Shown: positions 25,798 through 34,345 of the stretch, piece after piece
Position numbering within the stretch: position 1 is the first letter of the stretch
How the letters are laid out: each line of letters starts with the position of its first letter
NCBI RefSeq assembly: GCF_013433315.1
Contig: NZ_WXVV01000029.1
Location: 1 to 64,000, forward strand
Reading direction: 5' to 3'
Length of the DNA: 64,000 nt
Origin: Pseudomonas crudilactis
GTDB taxonomy: Bacteria > Pseudomonadota > Gammaproteobacteria > Pseudomonadales > Pseudomonadaceae
The notes under the pieces: model-generated
Databases searched by the model: none
What the model was told of the DNA's origin: nothing
Seen by the model: only the letters and a program-made list of their open reading frames with translations
Made by a program: the position numbers and the translations under genes

Positions 25798-26907
25798 ATG
25801 CACAGCGAGTTCCCCACCGAATCCAGCTACCGCGATCAACGCGAACAGTTCATCGCCGCCGCCAATGCTGCCGGCGCCACGCTCACCTCGTACGCCCATC
25901 CGCGTTGCGGGCCATTCGGCGAACCCCTGAGTACCGACGTCGCCGTGCTCGGCGATCCGCAGGCAAAACGTCGTCTGGTAGCGCTCAGCGGTACGCACGG
26001 CGTCGAGGGCTATTACGGCTCGGACTGTCAGATCGATTGGCTGAAAACCTTCGAACCCGGCTCACTGCCCAAGGATGTCGCGGTGGTCATGGTGCACCTG
26101 ATCAACCCATGGGGCACTGCGTGGTTGCGCCGGGTCAACGAAGACAACATCGACCTCAACCGCAATCACCTGGATTTCACCGGGCCGCTACCGGATAACC
26201 GCGCGTACGCCGCACTGCATGAAATCTACGCCTGCACCGATTTGCGCGGCCCCGAGCGCCAACGCGCGGATGCCTTGCTCGATGCGCAGATCAACGAACA
26301 CGGCTGGCCGGCGGTGATGTCGATTGTCGAGGGCGGCCAGCACAGCCATCCCGACGGACTGTTTTACGGTGGTCGTGCGCCGAGCTGGTCGAATCGCACT
26401 TTGCATCAAATCATCGAAAAGCATCTGGCTGGCGCTGAAACCGTGATGTGTTTCGACCTGCACACCGGCGCTGGCGAATACGGCCATCCGATGTTGCTGA
26501 CCATCACCCAGGCGCCTTACCCGGCACTCGCGCAGGCCCAGGCAATTTATGGCCCATGGCTTTACACCCTGCACACCGGCGCCGACACCTTGAGCGAAAC
26601 CGGTGTCGCGGCGACGGCTACCGGGTACACCTCGCAGGCGTTGCTCAATGCTTTACCGGACGTGCAGTTGATGCCGTTCGTGATCGAGTGCGGGACGTAT
26701 CCGGGGCCGGATGTGCATCGGCATCTGCGCGATGACCATTGGCTGCATTTGTATGGTGATCCGCTGGATGCCACGGGGCGGGCGATCAAGTTGAATCTGC
26801 TGGAGCAGTTCTATCCGGCTGATCCGGATTGGCGTGCAATGGTCGGTTTGCGCACGCGGCAGATCTGGGTGAAAGGGTTGTCGGCGTTGGAAAACTGCTC
26901 GCAATAA
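25798..26907 (+). CDS. DUF2817 (M14-like) zinc hydrolase
   Basis: The 369-residue cytoplasmic protein belongs to DUF2817, which is related to M14 zinc carboxypeptidases. Metal-site candidates are SGTHGVEG (His and Glu near residues 66-69) and a later His in MCFDLHTGAGEYG; NEDNIDLNRN (around residue 120) matches the substrate-binding motif of the family. It has no signal peptide. The natural substrate is unknown, probably an amide or peptide. It appears to be a single-gene unit with a terminator 40 bases after the stop. Confidence 0.84.
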   Translation: MHSEFPTESSYRDQREQFIAAANAAGATLTSYAHPRCGPFGEPLSTDVAVLGDPQAKRRLVALSGTHGVEGYYGSDCQIDWLKTFEPGSLPKDVAVVMVHLINPWGTAWLRRVNEDNIDLNRNHLDFTGPLPDNRAYAALHEIYACTDLRGPERQRADALLDAQINEHGWPAVMSIVEGGQHSHPDGLFYGGRAPSWSNRTLHQIIEKHLAGAETVMCFDLHTGAGEYGHPMLLTITQAPYPALAQAQAIYGPWLYTLHTGADTLSETGVAATATGYTSQALLNALPDVQLMPFVIECGTYPGPDVHRHLRDDHWLHLYGDPLDATGRAIKLNLLEQFYPADPDWRAMVGLRTRQIWVKGLSALENCSQ

Positions 26908-26948
26908 ATCATCAGTCTCTTTGCTGTCGGCACTTTCCTCACAGGCAC

Positions 26949-26985
26949 AAAAAACGGCTCACTTTGCGGTAAGCCGTTTTTTGTA
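26949..26985 (+). terminator. Terminator of the DUF2817 gene
   Basis: The stem AAAACGGCT / AGCCGTTTT with a 12-base loop is followed by further T residues. Its sequence resembles the terminator beside tRNA-Met at 27696. Confidence 0.9.
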
Positions 26986-27268
26986 TTTGTGGTGCGCGAT
27001 CTAATTCATACCTGGATCGAACCCGTTTCCTACAGCGTTTTTTCAACCTGATCGCTCGGTACCGATTCAGTCGAATGAAAAGGCATTTCGCGCCTGTAGT
27101 ACTTCGCTCCAGCTTGGCGGTTGCTCTGCATTTCTCCTACAGACTTTTCAGGTCGACAACTTACGCGCCTTTACCTGAGGATGTTTTCTGTTGTTTTTTC
27201 CAGGATGGATTTCAGATGAAAGGGATAAGTCCGTTGCCATTCAATTCTATTTTCAGTCGGCCATTGTC
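26986..27268. other. AT-rich gap with no recognised gene
   Basis: Between the terminator and the Xre gene I see no family-like reading frame, RNA or repeat. Base composition is more AT-rich than the neighbours, which fits a foreign or regulatory stretch ahead of the Xre gene. Confidence 0.5.
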
Positions 27269-27667
27269 ATGAGTGTTTCCAATGAGGACCGCGATTTTCT
27301 GGTGGCGATGGGCAGTCGCATTGCTCACTTACGCACAGTGCACGAGATCACACAGACGCGGTTTGCACGGGCTTTAGGTCTTTCCCGGCAAACCTTTCAG
27401 GGCTACGAGGAGGGCACGCGCAGCATGCCGGTCACGACGCTGGTGAAGATGGCATTTGCGCTGCGCGTGCCTGTTGAAGACCTGCTCGGGGTTCCCTCGT
27501 ACACGGAGACGCCCAGACGCAGCTTGACCTCGACGTGGTATCGACGGCTGCAGTCCATCAATGAACTTTCGAAGGTCCAGCAGAAGGTTATTGCGCAGAT
27601 GCTTGACGCCCTGATCGCACAGGCAGCGACCAAAGCGAGCAACGAAGAGAAGGATATTTTGAAGTGA
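27269..27667 (+). CDS. Xre-family helix-turn-helix regulator
   Basis: The 132-residue protein has an N-terminal helix-turn-helix of the Xre/Cro type: GSRIAHLRTVHEITQTRFAR then LGLSRQTFQGYEEGTRSMP. A linker and a helical tail (INELSKVQQKVIAQML) probably dimerise. I start it at the ATG at 27269 (MSVSNEDRDF); the upstream ATG-less extension from 27191 is not family-like. No toxin gene is adjacent, so I do not call it an antitoxin, although PAO1 has a HigA-type gene in a comparable place, as I recall. The target genes are unknown. Confidence 0.82.
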   Translation: MSVSNEDRDFLVAMGSRIAHLRTVHEITQTRFARALGLSRQTFQGYEEGTRSMPVTTLVKMAFALRVPVEDLLGVPSYTETPRRSLTSTWYRRLQSINELSKVQQKVIAQMLDALIAQAATKASNEEKDILK

Positions 27668-27695
27668 CAGATTACCGAGACTTTTCTCGAGGCAT

Positions 27696-27732
27696 AAAAA
27701 AACGGCCTACCTTTCGGTAAGCCGTTTTTAGT
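27696..27732. terminator. Bidirectional terminator between the Xre gene and tRNA-Met
   Basis: The stem AAAAACGGC / GCCGTTTTT with inner CTTACC-like pairing is flanked by A and T runs. It can end the Xre transcript on the plus strand and the tRNA-Met transcript on the minus strand (4 bases past the tRNA). Confidence 0.92.
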
Positions 27733-27735
27733 ACT

Positions 27736-27812
27736 TGGTGGCTACACAGGGACTTGAACCCCGGACCCCAGCATTATGAATGCTATGCTCTAACCAACTG
27801 AGCTATGTAGCC
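27736..27812 (-). tRNA. tRNA-Met (CAT), elongator
   Basis: Read on the minus strand it starts GGCTACATAGCTCAGTTGG, has a CAT anticodon in a TTCATAA loop, the T-loop GGTTCAAGTCC, and ends GTAGCCACCA with CCA encoded. The closed acceptor stem (GGCTACA / TGTAGCC) and the absence of an initiator-type C-A mismatch make it the elongator and not the initiator. The lysidine tRNA-Ile2 has a different body sequence. Confidence 0.95.
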
Positions 27813-27823
27813 AAGTGGCGCGC

Positions 27824-27852
27824 ATTATTCCCCTGAAATGGAAAAGCGTCAA
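27824..27852 (-). promoter_or_regulatory. tRNA-Met promoter
   Basis: On the minus strand TTGACG (-35, 27852-27847) and AATAAT (-10, 27829-27824) are exactly 17 bases apart, followed by GCGCGCC before the tRNA. The GC-rich discriminator is typical of stable-RNA promoters under stringent control. Confidence 0.8.
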
Positions 27853-27927
27853 GCGTAAATTTAAAATATTTCTTCTTATTTTCAACCGCTTATCCTCCAG
27901 CCCGGAAAATCCGGGCCGGGCAGGGCC

Positions 27928-29985
27928 TCAACGCAGCTGAAATCTTGCCGTATTGGCGCTCAAGGCATGGCTGCCCTGACTCAGGGTGTCCGCTGCGAGG
28001 TTCACCGCCCGTGCGCCTTCAAGCAAACGCACGGCTGCCTGATCGACCTGCTGAATATTGCCGCTGACTTCATCTGCGGTACTCGCTTGCTCTTCAACCG
28101 CTGTGGCGATCTGCGCCAAGGTGTCGGTGACGCTCTGCACGGCGCTGGCGATTTCGCCCAGGCGTTCACCGAGACCGGTCACCGACTCGGCATCGGTTTG
28201 CGCCTGGCCGCATGCAGCTTCCATCAGGCTCACGGCTTCGTTGACCGTCGCGCGCAGGCTGTCGACGGTGCCGGCAATCTGCGCTGTCGAAGATTGTGTG
28301 CGCTGTGACAGGCTGCGCACTTCGTCGGCGACCACGGCAAAACCGCGACCTTGTTCACCCGCGCGTGCGGCTTCGATAGCTGCGTTGAGCGCGAGCAAAT
28401 TGGTCTGTTCGGCAACACCGCGAATGGTGTCGACCACCAATTGAATCTGCTGACCTTGCTCGCTGACCCGACCCAACGCCGCAGCCGTTTCATTCAAACG
28501 CTGATTGAGCTGCTGAATACTCGCCGTGGTGCGCTGGCTGTCACGGCTGCTGTCGGCGGCGATGCGCCGGGTGTGCTGGGCGCTGCCGGAGGCCTGTTCG
28601 CAACTCTGCGCCACGCCTTGCGACGTCGCGGCCAGCTGCGTGGCAGCTGCGGCGATCTGGCTGATCTGCAACTGCTGCGCCTCGACTTCACCAAGGGCGC
28701 CACTGGAGTGCTCGTTGAGGCTGCGCACGGCGTGACTCAGTTGTGAGGTTTCGTGATCAACGCCGAGCATGCTCGTGCGCAGTTGCACCACGGCAACGTT
28801 GAGTGCGGTGCTGATCGCCGCCAATTCATCTCGGCCCACGACGGGCACTTGCAGACTGAGGTTGCCATCGCGCAGGGCCTCAGCGAGCAGGGTGATGCCG
28901 CTGGCGCTGCGGCGGATCGAGGCTTGCAGGCAGATAAACAGATACAGCGCCGCGAGCAGCAGGCAGCCGAAAATGGCTGCAACGATAATGAACTGACGGA
29001 TCGCCGAGCTGTGGTAGGCATCCAGTCGTTGGTCCAGCGACACCAGCGACTGCTGGCGCAGGGCGGCGAGGTCGGTCAGCAGGGCATCGAGGTTGCGTTC
29101 AAAGTCGTCCGGTTTGAGCGTGATGCTGCCGCCGAACACGCCGTCATCCAGCACCTTCAGGCCGCTATCAAGTCGTTTCAGGCTGTCATGATATTGGCTG
29201 GCCCAGTTCTGCTGATCTTTCGGCAGGCGTGCTTCGAGCAGCGTGGCGGTTTTGACCAGTTGCTCGCGGGCATCGCCGATGCGGCTGCGCAGATCGCGCA
29301 ACTGCAAACGGCTTTGCAGGGTGAATTGGCCAGAGACGACCGAGGCCTGACCGACCGCAGCGAGGCGGCCGACGCGTTCGATCAGGTCCGGCGCGTGCTG
29401 CGTGGAGATTTGCGTCAGCAGGTAGGTTTCCAGCCACGGCGCGAGGGTCAGGCGGTTGTCCATGACGATCTGCTCGCGCAACGCTTGCAGGGCGCTGAGG
29501 GCGTTGGTGAAGCGGTCGTAACCGTCCGGCCACCAACCGACACCGCTGAGGCTTTTCGAATCCAGACCGTTCAATGCAGTTTGCAGCGCTTGAAAGCGGG
29601 TGAGGGTTTCGCCTTCGGCACCTTCGTTTTTCAACGCGTTGCCCAAATCTGTGGTGGCTTGCAGAACTGCCGGTTGCACTGCGTCGAACGCGCTCATGGC
29701 GGCGAGCGTGGCAGGTGTTGGTTGGCGATTGGTTTCGGTGGCGCGCCAACGGGCAGCGCGGTCACGTTGGGCGGCGAGCAGGTTGTCCAGCGCATCCAGC
29801 GCGAGCAACTGGCGCACACCGGCACGTTCGCCGGAAATCAGATTGAGTTTGTCGCGATAGTCCTGGCCGATCATCAACAGGCTACCCGCCAGCGGCAGAA
29901 TGAACAGCAGAAACAACAACTGGAATTTACCTGCGAAGCCAAACCGCCCCAGCAATTTGATCCCCGGTGAAAGGAAAGCCTGCAT
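27928..29985 (-). CDS. Methyl-accepting chemotaxis protein, transmembrane
   Basis: I start the protein at the ATG at 29985 (MQAFLSPGIKLL; GGAG nine bases upstream), giving 685 residues. Helix one is at about 21-40, a long helical periplasmic sensor spans about 41-330, helix two is at about 331-354, then a HAMP domain and the signalling domain with EQTNLLALNAAIEAARAGEQ. The sensor of about 290 residues is too long for a simple four-helix bundle and may be a two-module helical domain; I cannot name its ligand. The 72-residue extension from 30201 has no family look. The 333-base gap upstream (29986-30318) is divergent with fsr and holds no recognisable gene. Confidence 0.87.
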   Translation of the reverse strand: MQAFLSPGIKLLGRFGFAGKFQLLFLLFILPLAGSLLMIGQDYRDKLNLISGERAGVRQLLALDALDNLLAAQRDRAARWRATETNRQPTPATLAAMSAFDAVQPAVLQATTDLGNALKNEGAEGETLTRFQALQTALNGLDSKSLSGVGWWPDGYDRFTNALSALQALREQIVMDNRLTLAPWLETYLLTQISTQHAPDLIERVGRLAAVGQASVVSGQFTLQSRLQLRDLRSRIGDAREQLVKTATLLEARLPKDQQNWASQYHDSLKRLDSGLKVLDDGVFGGSITLKPDDFERNLDALLTDLAALRQQSLVSLDQRLDAYHSSAIRQFIIVAAIFGCLLLAALYLFICLQASIRRSASGITLLAEALRDGNLSLQVPVVGRDELAAISTALNVAVVQLRTSMLGVDHETSQLSHAVRSLNEHSSGALGEVEAQQLQISQIAAAATQLAATSQGVAQSCEQASGSAQHTRRIAADSSRDSQRTTASIQQLNQRLNETAAALGRVSEQGQQIQLVVDTIRGVAEQTNLLALNAAIEAARAGEQGRGFAVVADEVRSLSQRTQSSTAQIAGTVDSLRATVNEAVSLMEAACGQAQTDAESVTGLGERLGEIASAVQSVTDTLAQIATAVEEQASTADEVSGNIQQVDQAAVRLLEGARAVNLAADTLSQGSHALSANTARFQLR

Positions 29986-30318
29986 GCCCCATGACTCCTC
30001 TGGACACCACGCACCAATGGCGTGCATCGCGGTCGTGCGACCTGGATGTTGTGCCCTGCTAAAAGGCCTCGAAAGTTCACTCTCGCCCGCTCTGTAGGCC
30101 GGCTCTGTAGCGAAACTTCCCATTGTCGGTGCCCTTTGTAAGGACGCCGCGTTCAAGGGATAGAGCAAGGCAAGATTCAGACCATGGCGTTGCGCTATCA
30201 CCTTGCTGTCGACGGTCAGTCAGTTAGTTAGCTGGCTAAGGGGATGGCGCTGACGCACTGAAAAATGGCACATTGACGCACCTGCCTGTGTGCACCCATC
30301 TGCTGTCCGGAAACTTCC

Positions 30319-31536
30319 ATGGCTATCAGCAACGTTCAGAACGCCGCTGCCTCGGCGCCCGCTGCTCCGCAAAGCAGTCCTTTGGTGATGCGTATCATCG
30401 GCGCAGTGGCGCTGGCGCATTTGATCAACGACCTGATTCAGTCGGTTTTGCCATCGATCTATCCGATGCTCAAGGCCAATTACGGCCTGACGTTTACTCA
30501 GGTCGGCCTGATCACCCTGACCTTTCAACTGACCGCCTCGCTCTTGCAGCCGTGGGTCGGTTACCACACCGATCGGCACCCGAAACCGTGGCTGTTGCCG
30601 GCCGGTTCGATCTGTACGCTGATTGGCATCGTGATGATGTCGATGGTCGGCAGTTTCCCGTTGATTCTACTGGCGGCGGCGCTGATCGGTATTGGTTCCT
30701 CGACGTTCCACCCTGAAGCCTCGCGGATTGCCCGGCTGGCCTCGGGCGGACGCTTTGGTCTGGCGCAATCGACTTTCCAGGTGGGCGGTAACGCCGGTTC
30801 CGCGTTCGGCCCGTTGCTGGCGGCGGCGATCATCATTCCGTTCGGTCAAGCCAATGTGGCGTGGTTCGGCTTGTTCGCAGTGTTTGCGCTGTTCGTGCTG
30901 TACCGCATCAGTCGCTGGTATGCCCATCACTTGAACCTGTTCAAGCTCAAGGCCGGTCAGGCCGCGACTCACGGGCTGTCGAAGGGCAGGGTGACCAGTG
31001 CGTTGGTGGTGTTGGGGCTGTTGGTGTTTTCGAAGTATTTCTACATGGCCAGTCTGACCAGTTACTTCACGTTCTACCTGATCGAGAAGTTCGACCTGTC
31101 GGTGGCCAGTTCGCAGTTGCACCTGTTCCTGTTCCTCGGTGCAGTGGCGGCGGGGACGTTCTTCGGCGGGCCGATCGGTGACAAGATCGGCCGTAAAGCG
31201 GTGATCTGGTTTTCGATCCTCGGCGTGGCACCGTTCACGCTGCTGATGCCTCACGTCGATCTGTTCTGGACCAGCGTCCTCAGCGTGGTGATCGGCTTCA
31301 TTCTGGCCTCGGCGTTCTCGGCGATTGTGGTGTACGCGCAGGAACTGGTGCCGGGCAATGTCGGGATGATTGCCGGGGTGTTCTTCGGTTTGATGTTTGG
31401 TTTTGGCGGGATTGGCGCGGCGCTGCTGGGGCATCTGGCGGATGTGCACGGGATCGAGTACGTGTATTTCCTGTGCTCGTTCTTGCCGTTGTTTGGGGTG
31501 TTGGCGATCTTCTTGCCGCGCACCAAAAAGGCCTGA
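30319..31536 (+). CDS. fsr: Fsr-type MFS exporter (fosmidomycin resistance family)
   Basis: The 405-residue protein, with about 12 membrane helices, resembles E. coli Fsr: AHLINDLIQSVLPSIYPMLK at the start, the cytoplasmic loop YHTDRHPKPW, and GSSTFHPEASRIARLASGG, a hallmark of this branch. Fsr exports the antibiotic fosmidomycin; its natural substrate is not known. The final residues PRTKKA are cytoplasmic. It stands alone, divergent from the chemoreceptor, and is followed by a REP pair. Confidence 0.85.
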   Translation: MAISNVQNAAASAPAAPQSSPLVMRIIGAVALAHLINDLIQSVLPSIYPMLKANYGLTFTQVGLITLTFQLTASLLQPWVGYHTDRHPKPWLLPAGSICTLIGIVMMSMVGSFPLILLAAALIGIGSSTFHPEASRIARLASGGRFGLAQSTFQVGGNAGSAFGPLLAAAIIIPFGQANVAWFGLFAVFALFVLYRISRWYAHHLNLFKLKAGQAATHGLSKGRVTSALVVLGLLVFSKYFYMASLTSYFTFYLIEKFDLSVASSQLHLFLFLGAVAAGTFFGGPIGDKIGRKAVIWFSILGVAPFTLLMPHVDLFWTSVLSVVIGFILASAFSAIVVYAQELVPGNVGMIAGVFFGLMFGFGGIGAALLGHLADVHGIEYVYFLCSFLPLFGVLAIFLPRTKKA

Positions 31537-31552
31537 TTCACACATTTCCCAT

Positions 31553-31640
31553 TGTAGGAGTGAGCCTGCTCGCGATAGCGGTGTGTCAGTCAGCACATCT
31601 GTAGCTGATAGAACGCTATCGCGAGCAGGCTCACTCCTAC
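31553..31640. repeat. REP pair (TGTAGGAGTGAGCCTGCTC subtype)
   Basis: Inverted copies of TGTAGGAGTGAGCCTGCTCG, both with GCGATAGCG continuing, lie between the convergent fsr and ychF genes. The arms are identical over the core. Confidence 0.93.
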
Positions 31641-31677
31641 ACGGGGTTGGTGGTGCGGCGGAAAATATTTCAGGCAC

Positions 31678-31712
31678 AAAAAAGCCGCGTATCAAACGCG
31701 GCTTTTTCTTGG
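31678..31712. terminator. Terminator downstream of ychF
   Basis: The stem AAAGCCGCGT / ACGCGGCTTT with a five-base loop is flanked by A and T runs. It sits just past the ychF stop on the minus strand and can also stop readthrough from fsr. Confidence 0.9.
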
Positions 31713-31721
31713 GCGCAACGC

Positions 31722-32822
31722 TTACACGTTGAAGCGGAAGTGCATTACGTCACCGTCCTTGACGATGTAATCCTTGCCTTCCAGACGCCATTTACCGGCT
31801 TCTTTGGTACCGGCTTCGCCCTTGTACTGGATGAAGTCGTTGTAGGCGATCACTTCGGCGCGGATGAAGCCTTTCTCGAAGTCGGTGTGGATCACGCCAG
31901 CAGCTTGTGGTGCGGTGGCACCGACTTTGACGGTCCAGGCGCGGACTTCTTCGACACCGGCGGTGAAGTAGGTCTGCAGGTGCAGCATTTCGTAGCCGGC
32001 GCGGATCACGCGGTTCAGGCCAGGCTCTTCCAGGCCCAGGGCCTCGAGGAACATGTCCTTCTCTTCACCGTCATCGAGCTCGGCGATTTCTGCTTCGATC
32101 TTGTTGCAGACCGGAACAACCATGGCGCCTTCTTCTTCGGCGATGGCGCGAACCACGTCCAGGTGCGGGTTGTTCTCGAAACCGTCTTCAGCGACGTTGG
32201 CGATGTACATGACCGGTTTGGTGGTCAGCAGGTGAAAGCCCTTGATCACCGCTTTTTCGTCGGCGCTCATGTTCTTCATCAGGCTGCGCGCCGGCTTGGC
32301 TTCGGTGAAGTGCGCGATCAATTGCTCCAGCAGAGCTTTCTGAACGACTGCGTCCTTGTCACCGCCCTTGGCATTGCGCGCGACTTTTTGCAGTTGTTTC
32401 TCGCAGCTGTCGAGGTCGGCGAAGATCAGTTCCAGGTCGATGATTTCGATATCGCGCTTCGGGTCGACGCTGTTGGAAACGTGGATCACGTTTTCGTCTT
32501 CGAAGCAGCGCACGACGTGAGCGATCGCGTCGGTTTCGCGGATGTTGGCGAGGAACTTGTTGCCCAGGCCTTCACCTTTCGAGGCGCCGGCTACCAGGCC
32601 CGCGATGTCGACGAATTCCATGGTGGTCGGCAGGATGCGCTTCGGATTGACGATGGCCGCCAGGGCTTCCAGACGCGGATCCGGCATCGGCACGATGCCG
32701 CTGTTCGGCTCGATGGTGCAGAAGGGGAAGTTCTCGGCCGCGATACCGGATTTGGTCAGGGCGTTGAACAGGGTGGACTTGCCGACGTTAGGCAGGCCGA
32801 CGATGCCGCAATTGAATCCCAT
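31722..32822 (-). CDS. ychF: Redox-regulated ATPase/GTPase YchF (Obg-like)
   Basis: The 366-residue Obg-family P-loop protein prefers ATP and binds ribosomes. It shows GLPNVGKSTLF (P-loop, residues 9-19), the G3-like DIAGLV motif, a coiled-coil insertion (about 130-200) and a C-terminal TGS domain ending in DVMHFRFNV. It is the last gene of the pth-ychF pair, 22 bases after pth, the classical order in gammaproteobacteria. Confidence 0.96.
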   Translation of the reverse strand: MGFNCGIVGLPNVGKSTLFNALTKSGIAAENFPFCTIEPNSGIVPMPDPRLEALAAIVNPKRILPTTMEFVDIAGLVAGASKGEGLGNKFLANIRETDAIAHVVRCFEDENVIHVSNSVDPKRDIEIIDLELIFADLDSCEKQLQKVARNAKGGDKDAVVQKALLEQLIAHFTEAKPARSLMKNMSADEKAVIKGFHLLTTKPVMYIANVAEDGFENNPHLDVVRAIAEEEGAMVVPVCNKIEAEIAELDDGEEKDMFLEALGLEEPGLNRVIRAGYEMLHLQTYFTAGVEEVRAWTVKVGATAPQAAGVIHTDFEKGFIRAEVIAYNDFIQYKGEAGTKEAGKWRLEGKDYIVKDGDVMHFRFNV

Positions 32823-32844
32823 GGTGTTTCCCCTCGGAGTAGAG

Positions 32845-33429
32845 TCAGGCCTTCTGGCTGTGCAGGTTTTTCATCGCGCGGTTCCATTCACCGGCGAGGA
32901 TATCCGGCAGCACGCCGAGGGCAAAGTCGATGCTGGCATCGAGTTTTTCCTGTTCGGCGCGTGGCGCACGACCCAGGACGAAATTTGAAACCATACTGGC
33001 GACGCCCGGGTGGCCAATGCCAAGCCGCAGGCGGTAGAACGTATTCTGATTGCCCAGTTGCGCAATGATGTCGCGCAACCCGTTGTGACCGCCATGGCCG
33101 CCGCCCTGCTTGAGCTTGGCAACGCCCGGAGGCAAGTCGAGTTCGTCATGCGCCACGAGGATTTCTTCAGGCTTGATGCGGAAGAATCCGGCGAGTGCCG
33201 CCACGGCCTGGCCGCTGCGGTTCATGTAAGTGGTGGGAATCAGCAGACGAACATCCTGACCCTGATGCGAATAGCGCCCGGTCAGGCCAAAATATTTGCG
33301 ATCGGCCACAAGATTCACATTCTGTGCGTGGGCGATGCGCTCAACAAAAAGGGCCCCTGCGTTATGCCGGGTCTGGTCGTATTCGGCGCCTGGATTTCCC
33401 AGGCCAACGATCAGTTTGATGGCAGTCAC
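32845..33429 (-). CDS. pth: Peptidyl-tRNA hydrolase
   Basis: Pth frees tRNA from peptidyl-tRNAs that drop off the ribosome. The 194-residue protein carries GLGNPGAEYDQTRHNAG, with the catalytic His20 in RHNAG, plus AHDELDLPPG and GGGHGGHNGLRDI, all family marks. It follows rplY on the minus strand (171 bases between) and precedes ychF. Confidence 0.97.
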   Translation of the reverse strand: MTAIKLIVGLGNPGAEYDQTRHNAGALFVERIAHAQNVNLVADRKYFGLTGRYSHQGQDVRLLIPTTYMNRSGQAVAALAGFFRIKPEEILVAHDELDLPPGVAKLKQGGGHGGHNGLRDIIAQLGNQNTFYRLRLGIGHPGVASMVSNFVLGRAPRAEQEKLDASIDFALGVLPDILAGEWNRAMKNLHSQKA

Positions 33430-33600
33430 GATAGGGGCCCTTCCTTTGAGTGGTGAGTAACATCGCCGCGATCAGGGAAAGCGGCGAAAGTGGACGAAAA
33501 ATGCTCATTTACCATGGATGTAAACTCCGCGTTCTCGCCCGCTTTCTCGCTACGTTCCAGTCCGCGATGTTACTTGCTCACTCAGGCTGAACAGAGTGAA

Positions 33601-34203
33601 TTACTCTGCTGCGCCTTCTTCGGTAGCTTCTGGAGCAACGCGTGGAGCGTGTACGTTTGCAACAGCTTTGTCGTCACCGTGAGCCAGTGCAACGAACTCA
33701 ACGCCTTTAGGGGCTTTGAGGTCGGACAGGTGGACGATTGCGCCGATTTCCAGAGCCGACAGGTCGACTTCGATGAACTCAGGCAGATCTTTCGGCAGGC
33801 AAGTTACTTCGATTTCGTTCAGGACGTGCGAGATCTCGCCGCCTTTCTTGACCGGAGCTTCTTCACCGACAAAGTGCACAGGCACGATAGCGGTCAGTTT
33901 CTGACCGGCTACGACGCGTACGAAGTCAGCGTGCAGAACGTGACCCTTGGACGGGTGACGTTGCAGAGCTTTGATGATGACGTTCTGCTTTTTGCCGCCA
34001 ACGTTCAGTTCGATAACGTGGCTGTAAGCCGCTTCGTTTTCGAGCAGTTTGGCAACTTCTTTGGCCAGCATGCTGATGGATTCAGGGGCTTTTTCGCCAC
34101 CGTAAACAACAGCTGGAACCAGAGCGGCGAGACGACGCAGGCGGCGGCTCGCACCTTTCCCCAGGTCGGAACGCACTTCAGCATTCAGAGTAAAATCGTT
34201 CAT
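33601..34203 (-). CDS. rplY: Ribosomal protein bL25, Ctc form
   Basis: bL25 binds 5S rRNA in the large subunit. At 200 residues this is the long, general-stress-protein (CTC) form with the L25 domain (about 1-95, FTLNAEVRSDLGKGASRRLR) and a C-terminal TL5-like beta domain. An alanine-rich tail (APEATEEGAAE) closes it. The gene lies between the prs terminator and pth, so it probably has its own promoter in the short gap before 34203. Confidence 0.95.
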   Translation of the reverse strand: MNDFTLNAEVRSDLGKGASRRLRRLAALVPAVVYGGEKAPESISMLAKEVAKLLENEAAYSHVIELNVGGKKQNVIIKALQRHPSKGHVLHADFVRVVAGQKLTAIVPVHFVGEEAPVKKGGEISHVLNEIEVTCLPKDLPEFIEVDLSALEIGAIVHLSDLKAPKGVEFVALAHGDDKAVANVHAPRVAPEATEEGAAE

Positions 34204-34270
34204 TTTGTATCTCCAAAATAGCCATGACCGGAGTGGCGTTTGCGACCAGCGCCAAACACGGTATGGGCAA

Positions 34271-34316
34271 AAAAGCCCCGCCCCGGCAGGAATGCCGGGG
34301 CGGGGCGCTTTTCGTC
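34271..34316 (-). terminator. Terminator downstream of prs
   Basis: A very GC-rich 14-bp stem (GCCCCGCCCCGGCA / TGCCGGGGCGGGGC, loop GGAA read on plus) is followed on the minus strand by six T residues. It separates prs from rplY. Confidence 0.92.
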
Positions 34317-34345
34317 AACGGGACATTTCGCGAAGGGCAGGGCCC

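Noticed and set aside
27269..27667. Xre protein as an antitoxin of a HigBA-type pair
   Set aside because: No toxin-like small gene lies beside it on either strand.
31647..33068. A 473-codon open frame on the plus strand
   Set aside because: It is antisense to ychF and pth, both certain genes.
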